Shown: positions 10,160 through 22,142 of the stretch, piece by piece
Position numbering within the stretch: the stretch's first letter is position 1
Layout of the letters: every line of letters begins with the position of its first letter
NCBI RefSeq assembly: GCF_000283155.1
Contig: NW_004454266.1
Location: forward strand, 264,312-328,311
Direction: 5' to 3'
From: Ceratotherium simum simum
Lineage: Eukaryota; Chordata; Mammalia; Perissodactyla; Rhinocerotidae
Length of the DNA stretch: 64,000 nt
Position numbers and translations under genes: made by a program
Notes under the pieces: model-generated
Databases searched by the model: none
Told to the model about the DNA's origin: nothing
What the model saw: only the letters and a program-made list of their open reading frames with translations

Positions 10160-11720
10160 ATGCTATATGTGGTGATAGAGGCAGAGAGAGCCTGGATCAA
10201 GAAACTGCAGAAAGAGAATGAACTGATGATGCTAGAGTCTAGCATTATCTCAGAAGACAGAGGAGGCTTGGGGACTGAGCAATCTGACATTGATGGGCTT
10301 CGGCAACACTTCACCAAGGAGCCTGTCTCTTCTGTCTCTCAATCCCTGATAGAAGATTCTGAATGGTTCTTGTTGAGTCCACAGGAGAAGTATCCTTTTA
10401 GTTTATATGAAAGGATTATATGCTCCTATTACAAGAGCATTCATTCTTCTGCACCATAGGGATGCACTGGTTTCCCATGGGTGAAATGGCTCTGCTGTAG
10501 TCCTTCCTATGAGCAGGTTTTCTCTTTCTGAGGAGAAATACCCTTGACCTTGGCCAAAACAATTTGGTTTTTTGGTTCAATGAGTATGTGAGCAGGTGTG
10601 TTTTGACACCTCCCACATTCTAATCTACCCTTGCTTTTTTTCTTCCAGATGGGCCTGGGCTAAAGCAACTGAAGACTCTAGGATTGCTGCAGGTCAGCAG
10701 TCCCCACTGGAGAAGAAAATCTTGGTAAATAAATTGTCTTTATGTCATAGAGTTTGGAACTCCTAGGAGAAGGAACCTTGGGTTTAAAATCCTTCTGCCC
10801 AAGTGACACCTTCCAGTAGTGTATCTACACTGGCACATGTTTTCTGGCTATATCTATACTTGCAAAACAAAGTATTATTTTGAAAACTCCCAACAGTATA
10901 TTTTTTAAAAACTAGCTATTGATTTTGGTGGTGGGTACTTCAACTTTCAGAGCTCACAGTCTCACCTAAGAGTGATGGGAGTAAAATCGTAGTTATTACA
11001 CTGAAGTAAATAAAAGACCACTCATATTTTTTCTTTTGGTGTCAATAGTGTAAGTAAGCTCCTGTTTAAATGTGTTCAAAGTAAAAAGATGGTTATGTTA
11101 TAAAATTCTGTACTTCACTTTGACAGAATCTAGGTGGCGTGCATACAATGGCAGCAAGACAACTGATAACTCAAAAATATCAAGAGGAGTATGAAAGACT
11201 CTGTAGGGAGCAAGCTCTTTCTCTTGACTATTGGCTTGCCAAAGCAGAGTCTTATTATAATAAAAGAATAGTGGAAATGGTGAAAGAAGAAGAGACAGGC
11301 AATGAAATCAAGAAGAAATTGGAGGGGAAAACAACCACAACCCAAAGCATAGAGAGACAAAAAACGTATTATTTGGTACCTGAGAGAGAGCTGAAACACA
11401 TAGAAAGGCACATACGTCGAGCAGGACAGTTCAGACAATTTAAGAATAAAACATTTAGACGATTACTACGACCCCCTAGTGGAACAACATTCCCCAGAAT
11501 TGTGCTGGAAGAGCATGGCATCCAGAACACACAGAGAAGAAAGCAGGTAAATGAGAGAGAACAGATGCAAATTAAAGATCACGAGGAACGCATGATCCGA
11601 GGGAGAGAACTTACAGAGCAAAAACTCAAGGAAAGAATCTTGAGAATAAGCCAGAGCCAGCCACCTACACGTGAGAAGCATGAGAGAGTCAAGAAAGAGG
11701 TAGAAGTCGCATTAAAGTGA
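10160..11720 (+). CDS. ZNRD1AS: ZNRD1AS (TCTEX4/HTEX4)-like gene with intact 3-exon frame
   Basis: Three exons join in phase: 10160-10389 (ends on the first two bases of a codon, donor GTATCC), 10649-10724 (good polypyrimidine-AG acceptor, donor GTAAAT) and 11127-11720. They give 299 codons with no internal stop. The acidic N-terminal third has hydrophobic patches. The junction reads SPQEK-WAWAKATEDS and then LEKKIL-NLGGVHTMAA. The C-terminal exon (about 197 aa) is strongly charged and helical in character (runs such as QKYQEEYERL, EMVKEEE, EEHGIQNTQRRKQ), suggesting coiled coil; no catalytic motif, signal peptide or membrane segment is seen. Position and orientation (divergent from POLR1H) match human ZNRD1AS, known there as a non-coding or pseudogene locus first described as testis-expressed. 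Function is unknown. The start is uncertain: an in-frame stop lies at 10118, and a weak acceptor at 10141-10142 could link upstream exons. The first donor is also weak. Confidence 0.7.
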
Positions 11721-11829
11721 ATATTCTTATGGAAAAGTCTCCGAATAGGGAAAAAGAGAATGCAATTATAAAACCATATCAAAAAAAATTCTTAACTATG
11801 CCACCCTTTTTGAGAAGTCAAATAGGAAA

Positions 11830-11835
11830 AATAAA
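11830..11835 (+). terminator. Poly(A) signal AATAAA of the ZNRD1AS-like gene
   Basis: Canonical hexamer 110 bases after the stop codon at 11720, well placed to end the last exon. Confidence 0.6.
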
Positions 11836-11994
11836 AGATTAGTGAAGTTTCAATGGTTTTTGATAAAATCATGTCTCTTAAATGAATCTTTTTTTTCTTA
11901 ATGCTAGTTCTCACCTCTCCGTGGAGTTCAGTGAATATTTGTGTCAGATACAGAAGTATTAGATAGTTCTGGACTTGAAAACTAGCTTAGCTAT

Positions 11995-12155
11995 TTTTAG
12001 TTGCCCTGTGTTTGTTCAAGTTGCATATCCTCTTTGATGTTAGTGTGCTCATCTGTAAAGTGGGAATAATAATATTTCATAGCATTTATGAGAGGATTAT
12101 GATTTCTGTGAAGCGTTAGCATGTATTAGATGTTTCATAAATGTTAGTTTCCTCA
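11995..12155 (+). repeat. MIR SINE fossil (3' half)
   Basis: Carries 'ctcatctgtaaagtgggaat' and the following 'aataatattt', the sense MIR 3' half. Confidence 0.65.
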
Positions 12156-12221
12156 TTGGGAAGACCTGGGTTGGGCAATGATGGTGAATAAAGAATTGTT
12201 CTTTTTTGTTGTTTCTATTTT

Positions 12222-13735
12222 TCAATCAAATTTATTTATTTTTTAATTGAGGTAACATTGGTTTATAACATTATATAAATTTCAGGTGTACATCATTATA
12301 TTTCAATTTCTGTATAGATTACATCATGTTCACCACCCAAAGACTAATTACCATCCATCACTACACACATGTGCCCAGTCACCCCTTTCATCCTCCTTCC
12401 TCCCCTCTTCCCCTCTGGGAACCACCAATCTAATCTCTGAATCTATGTGTGTGTTTGTTGTTTTTATCTTCTATTTATGATTGAGATCATACGGTATTTG
12501 ACTTCTCCCTCTAACTTATTTTGCTTAGCATAATACCCTCAAAGTCCATCCATGTTGTCGTACATGGCAAGATTTCATCTTTTTTATGGCTAAGTAGTAT
12601 TCTGTTGTGTATATATACCACATCTTCTTTATCCATTCATCCTTTAATGGACATTTAGGTGGTTTCCAAGTCTTGGCTATTATGAATAATGCCTCAACGA
12701 ATGTAGAGGTGCATATATCTTTACGCATTTGTGTTTTCATGTTCTTTGGATAAATACCCAGTAGTGGAAAAGCTGGACTGTATCGTAGTTCTATTCTTAA
12801 TTTTTTGTGGACTATCCATACTGTTTTCCGTAGTGAGTGCACCAGTTTGCACTCCCACCAGCAGTGTATGAGAGTTCCCTTCTCTCCGTATCCTCTCCAA
12901 CACTTATTTGTTGTCTTATTAATTGTAGCCATTCTGACAGACGTGAGGTGATATCTCGTTGTAGTTTTGATTTGCATTTCCCTAATAATTAGTGATGTTG
13001 AACACCTTTTCATATGCCTGTTGGCCATCTGTATATCTTCTTTGGAGAACTGTCTGCTCAGATCTTTTGCCCATTTTTTAATTGGGTTGTTTATTTTTCT
13101 GTTGTTGAGATGTATGAGTTCTTTATATATTTTAGATATTAACCCTTATTAGATATATGGTTTGCAAATATCTTCTCCCGATTGTTAGGTTATCTTTTAA
13201 TTTTGTCGATGGTTTCCTTTGCTGTGCAGAAGCTTTTTAGTTTGATGTAGTCCCATTTGTTTATTTTTTCTGTTGTTTCCCATGCCTGGTCAGACATGGT
13301 ATTTGAAAATATGCTGCTAAGACTGATGTCGAAGAGCGTACTGCCTTTGTTTTCTTCTGGAAGTTTTATGGTTTCAGGTCTTACATTCAAGTCTTTAATC
13401 CATTTTGAGTTAATTTTTGTGTGTGGTGTAAGATAGTGGTCTAACTTTCATTCTTTTGCATGTGGCTGTCCAGTTTTCCCAGCACCATTTATTGAAGAGA
13501 CTTTTGTTTCTCCATTGTGTGTTCTTGGCTCCTTTATTGAAAATTAGCTGTCCATAGATGTGTGGTTTTATTTTGGGGCTCTCAGTTCTGTGTGTTCCAT
13601 TGATCTGTGTTCCACTGATCTGTGTGTCTATTTTTATGCCAGTACCATGCTGTTTTGGTTACTATAGCTTTGTAGTATATTTTGAAATCAGGGAGTGTGA
13701 TGCCCCCAGCTTTGTTCCTTTTTCTCAGGAAGTAG
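12222..13735 (-). mobile_element. 5'-truncated LINE-1, antisense
   Basis: The plus strand reads the complement of an L1 3' UTR (12222-12480) and then the 3' part of ORF2. On the minus strand, 12525-13028 is open for 167 codons and carries the familiar ORF2 C-terminal wording ([26 protein letters not shown]). Upstream of that the frame is broken by shifts and stops. The reverse-transcriptase core is absent, so the copy is dead. Confidence 0.9.
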
Positions 13736-16700
13736 TTGTTCTAATGTGCCTCTCCCGTTCCCCCTGCTCCCAACCCTTGAATGTTGTCTTGATGAGATTG
13801 CTATAGGTCAGTGTATGGTCTTTCATTTCCCATTCATACTTTTATCAGGGAAAGTATAATATATTCCATTGGGGCTTTATACCCATAAGTCTGTTCTGTA
13901 GAGTCTGGCATATATTAGACTTAATAAATATTTGTTGAAAGAAAGGAGGACATTTGTTAACTGCTGGAAACAGAGCTGTGTCCCAGACAGCTAGGCCCAA
14001 AATACAAAAACAGCTGATAATATACCACTATACCTTCTTACATTCTGTCTGTGCACAATCTTAGTCAACCTTTCTTTGTTCTTATATTTCAGTTGAGGTA
14101 CTAAAATATCTTTATTTAATTAATTTGTTTTTTAATACCCTTCCAATAAAATTCAGGATTTTATTTATCCCCTTTCCCAGAACTTTTTCTCCACTGCCTT
14201 CTAGACAAGGTCACCCACATGCCCTCTTCTCAAGTCACCTGGCAGCATCATAAAATAAAGTTTCATTAAAGTCTGAACAAAAGGTTCCCAGAGAAGGAGG
14301 GCAGGGTGCTAAAGACCCTGGAGAGTCAAGGACGACCGTTCCCTGTTGTCTGCTGGACAAGGGTCCAAGTTTCCTAGCCCTCAAGCACTCTGTGTCCCCA
14401 CCTCAATAGAGTACTCAGTTTGGACTTGCGAGATTAGTTTTGGGTTCCAACTCTGCCACATATTGGCTGGCTGATGTGAGGAAGCCCTTATCTTTAGGAT
14501 CCGCAGTGGGGAAAATAAAACCTTCCTCACACAGTTGTTCCAATGAGATAAGCAATAAAGTGCTTTATAAGCATAAAGTGCCACATAACATCATGATTTA
14601 CTGTCCTATCGGTTTTCTTCCCTTACTTTCATACTGTACTATAAGTTCCTACCCAAACAAGCATGGAAACCCGGTTGTTCAGATTTAAAATGCAAAAGAA
14701 ATATATGAATGAAAAGGGGTGAGTTAGTAGACAAGGAAAAGCAGCAAAAAGTGGAAAATTTAGGCTGGGGATAGAGCCAGTTTTTCCAAGTGCTTATCTA
14801 GTAAATCAGCTTGTTTGAAATATCTGGGCAGAGGATACTGTGGTAGGCAGAATCTGGGGTGAGCTAGCATAATAGAGACCATGGCGAGTCATTACCCAGG
14901 AGGTGAAGACATGATTTATTTAAACATAAAGCCCATTTATTCATTCATTCCCTATGTGTTGAATCCTGTTAGTCAGGTACTGTGCTGATTGCCAGGGATA
15001 TAAGGATGGGTAGGGCAGGGTCCTCTGCACTGTAAGAGCTTGCAATCTAGTGGCAGAGTCAGAGATAGATAATTATATTACAGGAGGAACAAAGCTGATA
15101 GAAACATTCTAAGTGCTACTGAAACAATGGAGAAAGAGTGGCCAGCCCTTTGGAATAGAACTAAAGAGCCCCTTGCAAAAGCTTTGGAGAAGAGGTGGAT
15201 ACTTTTTGAACTGAAGGCTGGAAGATTTGGTAAGTAGTTGAGAAAGAAAGGAAATCTGGGCCCATGGAACAGCAGATGAAAAGGACCTTCAAGTGACTGG
15301 ATTAGAGGACAGGATGAGGAGAGTGGCAGTGGTTGACTCCGTGAAGAACTGTCAGTGTCAGAACAAGGGGGATCTCGTATGGCAGCAGTTCACTTCAAAC
15401 AATGGGGAGTGATAGAAGAATAAAACTGGGGGGGGTGAAAGGAAAATCATTGAATTAATAAAACAGCATTAAGAAGCTCCCATTTGGGTCAAAGTTCAGT
15501 GCTGGTAGTCATACCATTGGCATCAACCCTTTATTAAAATAGGATTGGGAACTGAGTTCTAAAAAGTTGGGTTTTTAAAAGATGAAAATGGATCGGGAAA
15601 TGCCATGAGGAATATAGCCAGTGGTACAGAAAGGCATGAGAGTACAGCTCTCATTGAGCCAAAACTGTTCAACAGAGAAGCCACCAGAAAACAGGTTGGA
15701 GCCAAAAATGGCAAAAAAAAAAATCTATAGAAATATACACTGAAATATCTCTGACAATTACCAGCCCCACCTGGATCTAAAGTGCAGCTAATTGAGAAGC
15801 CTGCTCAGTCCCTTCCACACATGCCCCACCTCCTGTCATTGTGAGGTTTTCCCTTAGAGATAAATTTGATGTTCCTTTGAACTTGATTTCAATTAAATAA
15901 AATATTTTGTTAGGGGAACAAGGAAGACAGGTGGACTTAAATATTGAGGCAGCCTTTGACAGATGTGCTTAATGGCTTCTGATTTTATAAGCAAATATAA
16001 GCAGAGAGAGCTGCTAAATAATTTGTGAGAATTGGCATTTTCAAATATTTTGGTAACGTTAGCCCAAGCAGCAAACTTGGTTGTGTGCAAAAACAATGTA
16101 GTTGCAAACCGTTAGGATTTTCCATTTGAATATATTTCTGCAATGGTAAGTTCTATCCAAAATGAAAGATACCTGACAGACTATCAAATGGATCATTAAA
16201 TTATATCTTAAGAAGATTAAGAAAACCAGAAAACTTGTTATTGGAGGAGCACACCCAGCTGATATTGTTTCTCTCAGAAGGCTTTTCCATGTGAATGTAG
16301 CAGAAATTCCCAGGAGATAAGGTACAAGGAAAAAACCATATATTTTGGGGGAAGGAGTTTCCTTCATGTGGCTTCTTATTTTCTCTGTGAAGCAGGAGGT
16401 GAAATCATCTGTTTAGAGATAGAGGAAAAACAAGTCTTGAGTAGTGGATTCCAAATGTACTAGGGATTCTGGAATTTCTTACAATAGACTTAAGTCAAGA
16501 GCCTGCCCTTTAAAAATAGTGTTGAAAAGTTTGATGAGTTGAAATACAGTAATGTCATGGTCAAAATGTTTCTTGTTTGCAAGCCTTAGAAACTTGCTTG
16601 GGCTAATATAAAGAAAAAGGGAAAGTCAATTGAAAATGTCTTAAAATATTTTGCATAATTGGGCTTCACAGGAGATTGGAACCAAGGCAGTAGGTACTCC

Positions 16701-17957
16701 TTCCAACTCTTGTTTCTACATATTACTTTACATCTCCTCATTTTCTTTTTCTGCTCACTTCACTTTTCTGTCTCTGTTCTCATAGTGGAAAATGGCTGCC
16801 TCTCTGCTTTCTCATAACTTTATGCTATCTTCTTCTTTTTCTCACCTCTATATCCAACTACTCCCTCTCAACTGGATCATTTTGTTTGACCTATAAATAT
16901 GTTCAAGTCTCTCGCATCTAAATAAGCTATGATACTATTTCTTTGCACTTCTTCAAAGCCAGGTCTCTTAGAAAGTCTATACCAGCCGCCTGCATTCTGG
17001 CTTCAGTGCCCATCAATCTACCAAATCCCCTTTTACTGACTCATCAAAGAGCTCCATGTGGCTAAGTCCAATGGACAGTTAAGGGTGGAATGGAAAAAGA
17101 AGGTGCCAAGAACAGGCAGAAGACCTGACAGGCGTTTGGCAGCAAAGGCAGCATGGAAGAGGGATCAACAATTCAAGGGTAGGAATGCAGTCCACAGAAA
17201 ACAAGAGGGCAAGGAAGATCAATCGTCCTCAGGAATTGGAGATCAAGCAGGGAACCAATGGAACACTTTTAAGGAGCTGGAGCAGAGTACCAAAGGAACA
17301 AGATAAGTGAACAGTTATAGGACTCAGGATAAAAGACCAGAATAGGAATAGAAACAAAAATCTCAGCCATAAAACTATTGAATTGGGTTCCACTAGGAAT
17401 GGGACAAATCTCAGTCTTAGGCTGAGCTGAACCAACAGTTGAGGGTTAAGAAAGTCCAAAGTAGAAACAGAGGTTATCAGGTTGCAGGGGCAGGAGACAA
17501 AGCAGATAATTACTGTAACCCTAATACTGAGGTATATGAGATAAGACTTTGAACTCATTAAAGCATGCCTGACATTATCTTTAACCATGAAAGTCAAAGT
17601 GCTTGAAAATTGAGCCTCAGGATGTAAGGTGTACAAGATTGGTGTGTTGTTTTAAATAGATCAAATTATAAAGTCTTTTGTTGGATTAGTACCACAAATT
17701 AGAATTAGGCTGAACAAAAGTACATTTTATCCCTCAAGGGGGATGGTAAGCAGGTCAGTAATGCCATGATAGCATAGGCTGTCTAAAATTTACCTCTTAC
17801 CTACTGTCAATTCAATAGTAAGTAAACTGCACCTCATTTATCATGACTTGTATTTTTGTTGATAACCCCATAGCAGGAGGGAGAAAGATAGTGATATAGA
17901 GGGAGAAAATAAAATTTATTGTCTGCAAAGTGTTAAACACCATTTATTTTCTCATTT
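13736..17957. other. Gene-poor gap at the class I alpha-block position
   Basis: No MHC class I exon (alpha-1, alpha-2 or alpha-3 Ig fold), no other gene and no structured RNA was recognised on either strand. It holds old repeat debris, including an ancient fragment around 14940-15130. Open frames here are under 140 codons and have no coherent composition. Confidence 0.55.
14395..14585 (+). repeat. MIR SINE fossil
   Basis: 'ccaactctgccacatattgg' followed by 'ggggaaaataaaaccttcct' match the sense MIR core and 3' half, with strong divergence. Confidence 0.6.
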
Positions 17958-17970
17958 AATTATCGATACA

Positions 17971-18186
17971 TCTTTTTGTTTTTTAAAGATTTTTTTTATT
18001 TATTTTTCCCCCCAAAGCCCCAGTAGATAGTCGTATGTCATAGTTGCACAGCCTTCTGGTTGCTGTATGTGGGACACGGTCTCAGCATGGTCGGAGAAGC
18101 TGTGCCTCGGTGCGCGCCCGGGATCCGAACCCAGGCCGCCAGCAGCAGAGCGCGCGCACTTAACTGCTAAGCCACGGGGCCGGCCC
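17971..18186 (-). repeat. ERE-type SINE
   Basis: Antisense copy from the T-rich tail to the terminal CACGGGGCCGGCCC. The target-site duplication AATTATCGATACA is at 17958-17970 and 18187-18199 (perfect, 13 bp). Confidence 0.93.
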
Positions 18187-18349
18187 AATTATCGATACAC
18201 CTTGATTCCAGGGAAATTAATATATCCTGACTTAGTATAAATGAACTATCTAAAGTCTCCCATGTTGACAGAAAATTCTGAGAGGAATAAGAAATTTAGC
18301 CAATGGATTTCTCAGATTTTCTGGGATGTGCATGTAATATATCCAGATA

Positions 18350-18430
18350 TTCTTTTATTTTATATATATAAAATATATATAAAGGTATGCTTTTATTTTA
18401 TATATATATATAAAATATATATATAAAGGT
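18350..18430. repeat. (TA)n-rich tandem duplication
   Basis: Two successive copies of a TA-rich unit of about 40 bases, each ending 'aaatatatat(at)aaaggt'. The units are near-palindromic and could form hairpins. Confidence 0.7.
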
Positions 18431-18970
18431 GTGGTCTGTAAGTGTGGGTTTTTGTCTGTTTTTGCTTGCCCATTGTTCCTTTTTCTGGTAAACACAATCC
18501 ACCCTCCTCCTCTTAAAGAACTGCTTTTCCCCGCCACAGGTCCCAGCAAATCACAGTATACTATCCTCTTGGCTATAGTGATTGGCATCAGTGTGGCCAG
18601 TGATTGGCTACAGAGGTTGGCATGTGACCCAAATGGTACCAATCAGAACCCTTCCCTGTTTCAACAGGATGGACAAGAATATTTTTATAAAACAGAGACC
18701 CGTTATCTCCCCCACCTTTGGTCTATGTGGGACTTGGGATTTAGTGAGCAATGTAATCAATCAAGTGGTCATTATCCTTATAATCTAGGACCAGGTAAAT
18801 CCAACAAGAGAGTCCAAGTAGCTAGGCCAGAATTAAGTTTGAATCTCTTAGGATCCCCTTTTGGCTGGGCTGCCACCCAGAGCTTGTACCAGTCAGGCCA
18901 GCCTGAGGTTGCTGTTAGGCTGTTAGGGAAAAGAAAGAAGCATCATGTCCAGGAACTTCCAAAATAGGTC
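18431..18970. repeat. Unassigned, probably ancient repeat or LTR segment
   Basis: The plus strand is open for 178 codons, but the translation resembles no family I know and has no domain. 'gtgattggctacagaggttggcatgtgacccaa' is worded like a common ancient mammalian repeat or LTR. It could be the distal LTR of the adjoining antisense retroviral relic; this is inference from position only. Confidence 0.35.
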
Positions 18971-20298
18971 TATATAACCTCCCATCCCTTTCATCTTGGT
19001 CATTACTCAGGAAGTGGCCAAGAGTAGATGATCATTTTTGAGGGACAGCAACATTCAGTGACCAAGATGCCTTAATAAGGTATGTGGTCCAGGAAGAGGT
19101 GAGGGAGAAAGAGTGAAAAATCCTTTTTAATCAACTTTTGAGAAGGCCGTTTCAGCCTGTGAATGATGATAGCAAGCACGAAAGGTCCATTGATACCTTG
19201 ACTATCAGCCCATCGTCAAGTGGCTTCTCAATAAAAGACACACCGTTGTCAGACTAAAAATGGTCTGGCAAGCTGAAAACATGACAAAGATTAGTTTCAA
19301 GGGCCATAATAGTAAGGCTGGCCGATTGGACTAGAATACCCTAAAAAAGTGTCAACAGTGGTGAGGCACCGTTGATAGCCCTGAGAGGGGGTCAGAGATC
19401 CAACGAAGTCCTGCTCTGCCAGGAGCAGGTGTGGACAGTGCCCATTGCTATGTGGCCTCCCTCACCGTAAGACAAACAGGTCAACTTTTGGCAGTAGTCA
19501 CAAGTCCAAATCAGAAACTGGGTCCTTTACTTTGTGTCCAGTCTATGATGGTGAATGTCTTGCCATGTCTGGTATATTGACGGATCCGCGCAGCAATGGG
19601 GACAATCTACGCAAAACAGTCTCCATCAGCAGCTTGATTCTAGTCAGTCTCATCAGAGAACAGGCTCTTCTTGTGGGCATTCGCCTGAGTGACCCAGATG
19701 GTTAGATCAGCAGTTATGGTTTATTTCCACAGTTTGCAGCTCACAAGAGAGATGTCTAACCAGTCTAGTTTTTCAAGTAGCAGACCAAATAGCTAGGCCA
19801 TTGGCAACAGCCCAAGAGTCAGTAAAATTATACGAAGGTTGATCAAGGGGAGTATTGATAAGAGCTAAGAAAAACGGCCTTGAATTCTGCTTACCAAGCA
19901 GAGTGACAGCATCCATTTTTGGTTCTTCATAACTGACACTGAGATTGAAGGGCTGCATCAGCCAGGGACAGCATTACGTTTCAGCTTAGCCGAACCACAG
20001 TGAATCAGGGCCAGTCATTTCGGAAAATCTCTATGAACTGAGAGCCCCATTGAACCAGCAGCTTTGCTTCAGATGGCAGGGTGGGAGATAAAGTTTTCCC
20101 CAAAGAGATATCTGCCACTTTTCCATGTAAAGCTGAGATGTTGGGGCCAGGCCAGCTGCATCCTTAAATATACCATTTGTAAGCAAGGCTTGTTGGGTTC
20201 TTCCCACTTTGTTAGAAGTTGAGTCCAAGATGACCTACCCCAAATGTGAACATTAAGCCAGAGCATCAAAAACCTCTCTAGGTCAGGTGTTTAGTTTT

Positions 20299-20553
20299 GG
20301 TTTTGTTTTGTTTTGTTTTGGTGAGGAAGATCAGCACTGAGCTAACATCTGATGCCAATCGTCCTCTTTTTGCTGAGGAAGATTGGCCCTGAGCTAACAT
20401 CCATGCCCATCTTCCTCTACTTTATATGGGATGCCGCCACAGCACGGCTTGACGAGCGGTGCATCAGTGCGCACCCGGGATCCGAACCTGAGAACCCCGG
20501 GCTGCCAGCAGCAGAGTGCACGCACTTAACCACTTGCGCCACCACGCCGGCCC
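20299..20553 (-). repeat. ERE-type SINE (long subtype) inside the ERV relic
   Basis: (TTTTG)n tail at 20299-20320, then the complementary ERE body to 20553. The target-site duplication CAGGTGTTTAGTTTT is at 20284-20298 and 20554-20568. Confidence 0.92.
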
Positions 20554-20850
20554 CAGGTGTTTAGTTTTGACAGGAGCCACTGAGCGTGGGCTACCTCCCT
20601 TTGCCAGAGGCTCAATCAGCAAAATCATCAATCACAGAGACTTGTAGCTGTTGGTTCACAATCTCAGGAAATTCCTGAGTGAAATCTGAAACTGGCCCCT
20701 GAACATGGAGGGCAGAGAGAGACCGAAGAAAGAGGCAGGCCACTCCAGTTTGGTAGGTAGCGGTCTTAATAAGCAAGGGAACTTACATATGAAGCTTGGC
20801 TTGGGTGGCTGCAAGGAGAGTAGATCTCTGCATCCACCTGCCAGAATCTT

Positions 20851-21054
20851 TTTTTTTTTTTTTTTTTTTTTTTTCCCCCCAAAGCCCCAGTAGATAGTTG
20901 TATGTCATAGTTGCACATCCTTCTAGTTGCTGTATATGGGACGCAGCCTCAGCATGGCCAGAGAAGTGGTGTGTCGGTGCGCGCCCGGGATCTGAACCCA
21001 GGCCGCCAGCAGCGGAGCACACGCACTTAACCGCTAAGCCACGGGGCCGGCCCT
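20851..21054 (-). repeat. ERE-type SINE inside the ERV relic
   Basis: Long T tail (20851-20874), C run, then the body ending in CACGGGGCCGGCCC. The target-site duplication ACCTGCCAGAATCTT is at 20836-20850 and 21055-21069 (perfect). Confidence 0.93.
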
Positions 21055-21934
21055 ACCTGCCAGAATCTTAAAAGAAGTTCACTGTTAACTGGATTTAGTC
21101 ACGTATTTAGTCCAGACGATCTCAACAACACCTTACTTTCTCAAGGCTACGTCCTTGAAACAGCTTCTAGTGTGGGAATGGTGGATGGAATGTACATTAC
21201 AAGCACAGAGGAGGGGGTGAAGAGCTTCTGATTGCCCTGGTCCTGCTTGTGGGTCAACCAGTGGTCATATCCTCTCCATGACCTCCTGCAACAGTAGCTC
21301 AAAGCTTTTGTGGAGCTCCAATGATAGAAAGCTTTCCACAGCTTGCTAGATTGTTACAATACGGCAGAGTCTTCCATTTTATTGCATGTTAATGAGAAAG
21401 AATTGGGGCAATGGTTACAGACTGAGAACTGGGAAATTGATTCAAAGACAGCTGCCTAAATGGTCCCCTAGTTGTTGCTAAACTTCAGACTAGGGTCTTC
21501 ATCACCAATCTGATGGTTAGCTCAAGGTTTTGTGTCAGTAAGTATTTGGAACTGTATAGATCAGAACGGGGAGGGCTTCTCCCATTTTTCCTTCTTATCA
21601 TCCCTCAGTTCTATCAAACCCAGGTCCCTCGAGTCTTTACACCCCAGGCTCCTTATATAGAGGTTCCCGCAATACCCAACTCTCCTCCAGCTCCTTCCTT
21701 CACACTCAAACCTCAATATCTGTCTCGTATCTTGTTCCACTTCAGTGTAGTCCCCTTGCCCCGACACCACATTTCAGTATACTCCTCAGTCTGTTATCAG
21801 AGTTGAATCCATTTCCCTTACCGGGTTGCTTCTCTATTTTAGGACTTTGCACTGCATCATGATGCATATGGTGCTGCTCTCCTGTCTAGATTGTCAATGA
21901 ATAAGAGGCATAAACTGCAAGAGAAGCAAAAAGT

Positions 21935-22142
21935 GGGCCGGCCCCATGGCTTAGCGGTTAAGTGCGCACGCTCTGCTGCTGGCGGCCCGGGTTCGGATCC
22001 CAGGCACGCACCAACACACCGCTTCTCCGGCCATGCTGAGGCCACGTCCCACATACAGCAACTAGAAGGATGTGCAGCTATGACATACAACTATCTACTG
22101 GGGCTTTGGGGGGAAAATAAATAAATAAATTATGAAAAGAAA
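21935..22142 (+). repeat. ERE-type SINE splitting the ERV LTR
   Basis: GGGCCGGCCCCATGGCTTAG to (AAAT)n. The target-site duplication AGAAGCAAAAAGT is at 21922-21934 and 22143-22155. Removing the SINE restores continuous LTR sequence across the poly(A)-signal region. Confidence 0.93.

Noticed and set aside
12525..13028. 167-codon minus-strand open frame as a gene
   Set aside because: It is the C-terminal piece of L1 ORF2 in a truncated element.
18431..18967. 178-codon plus-strand open frame
   Set aside because: No recognisable domain, mixed composition, and the underlying DNA has repeat or LTR wording. More likely a chance frame in a retroelement remnant.
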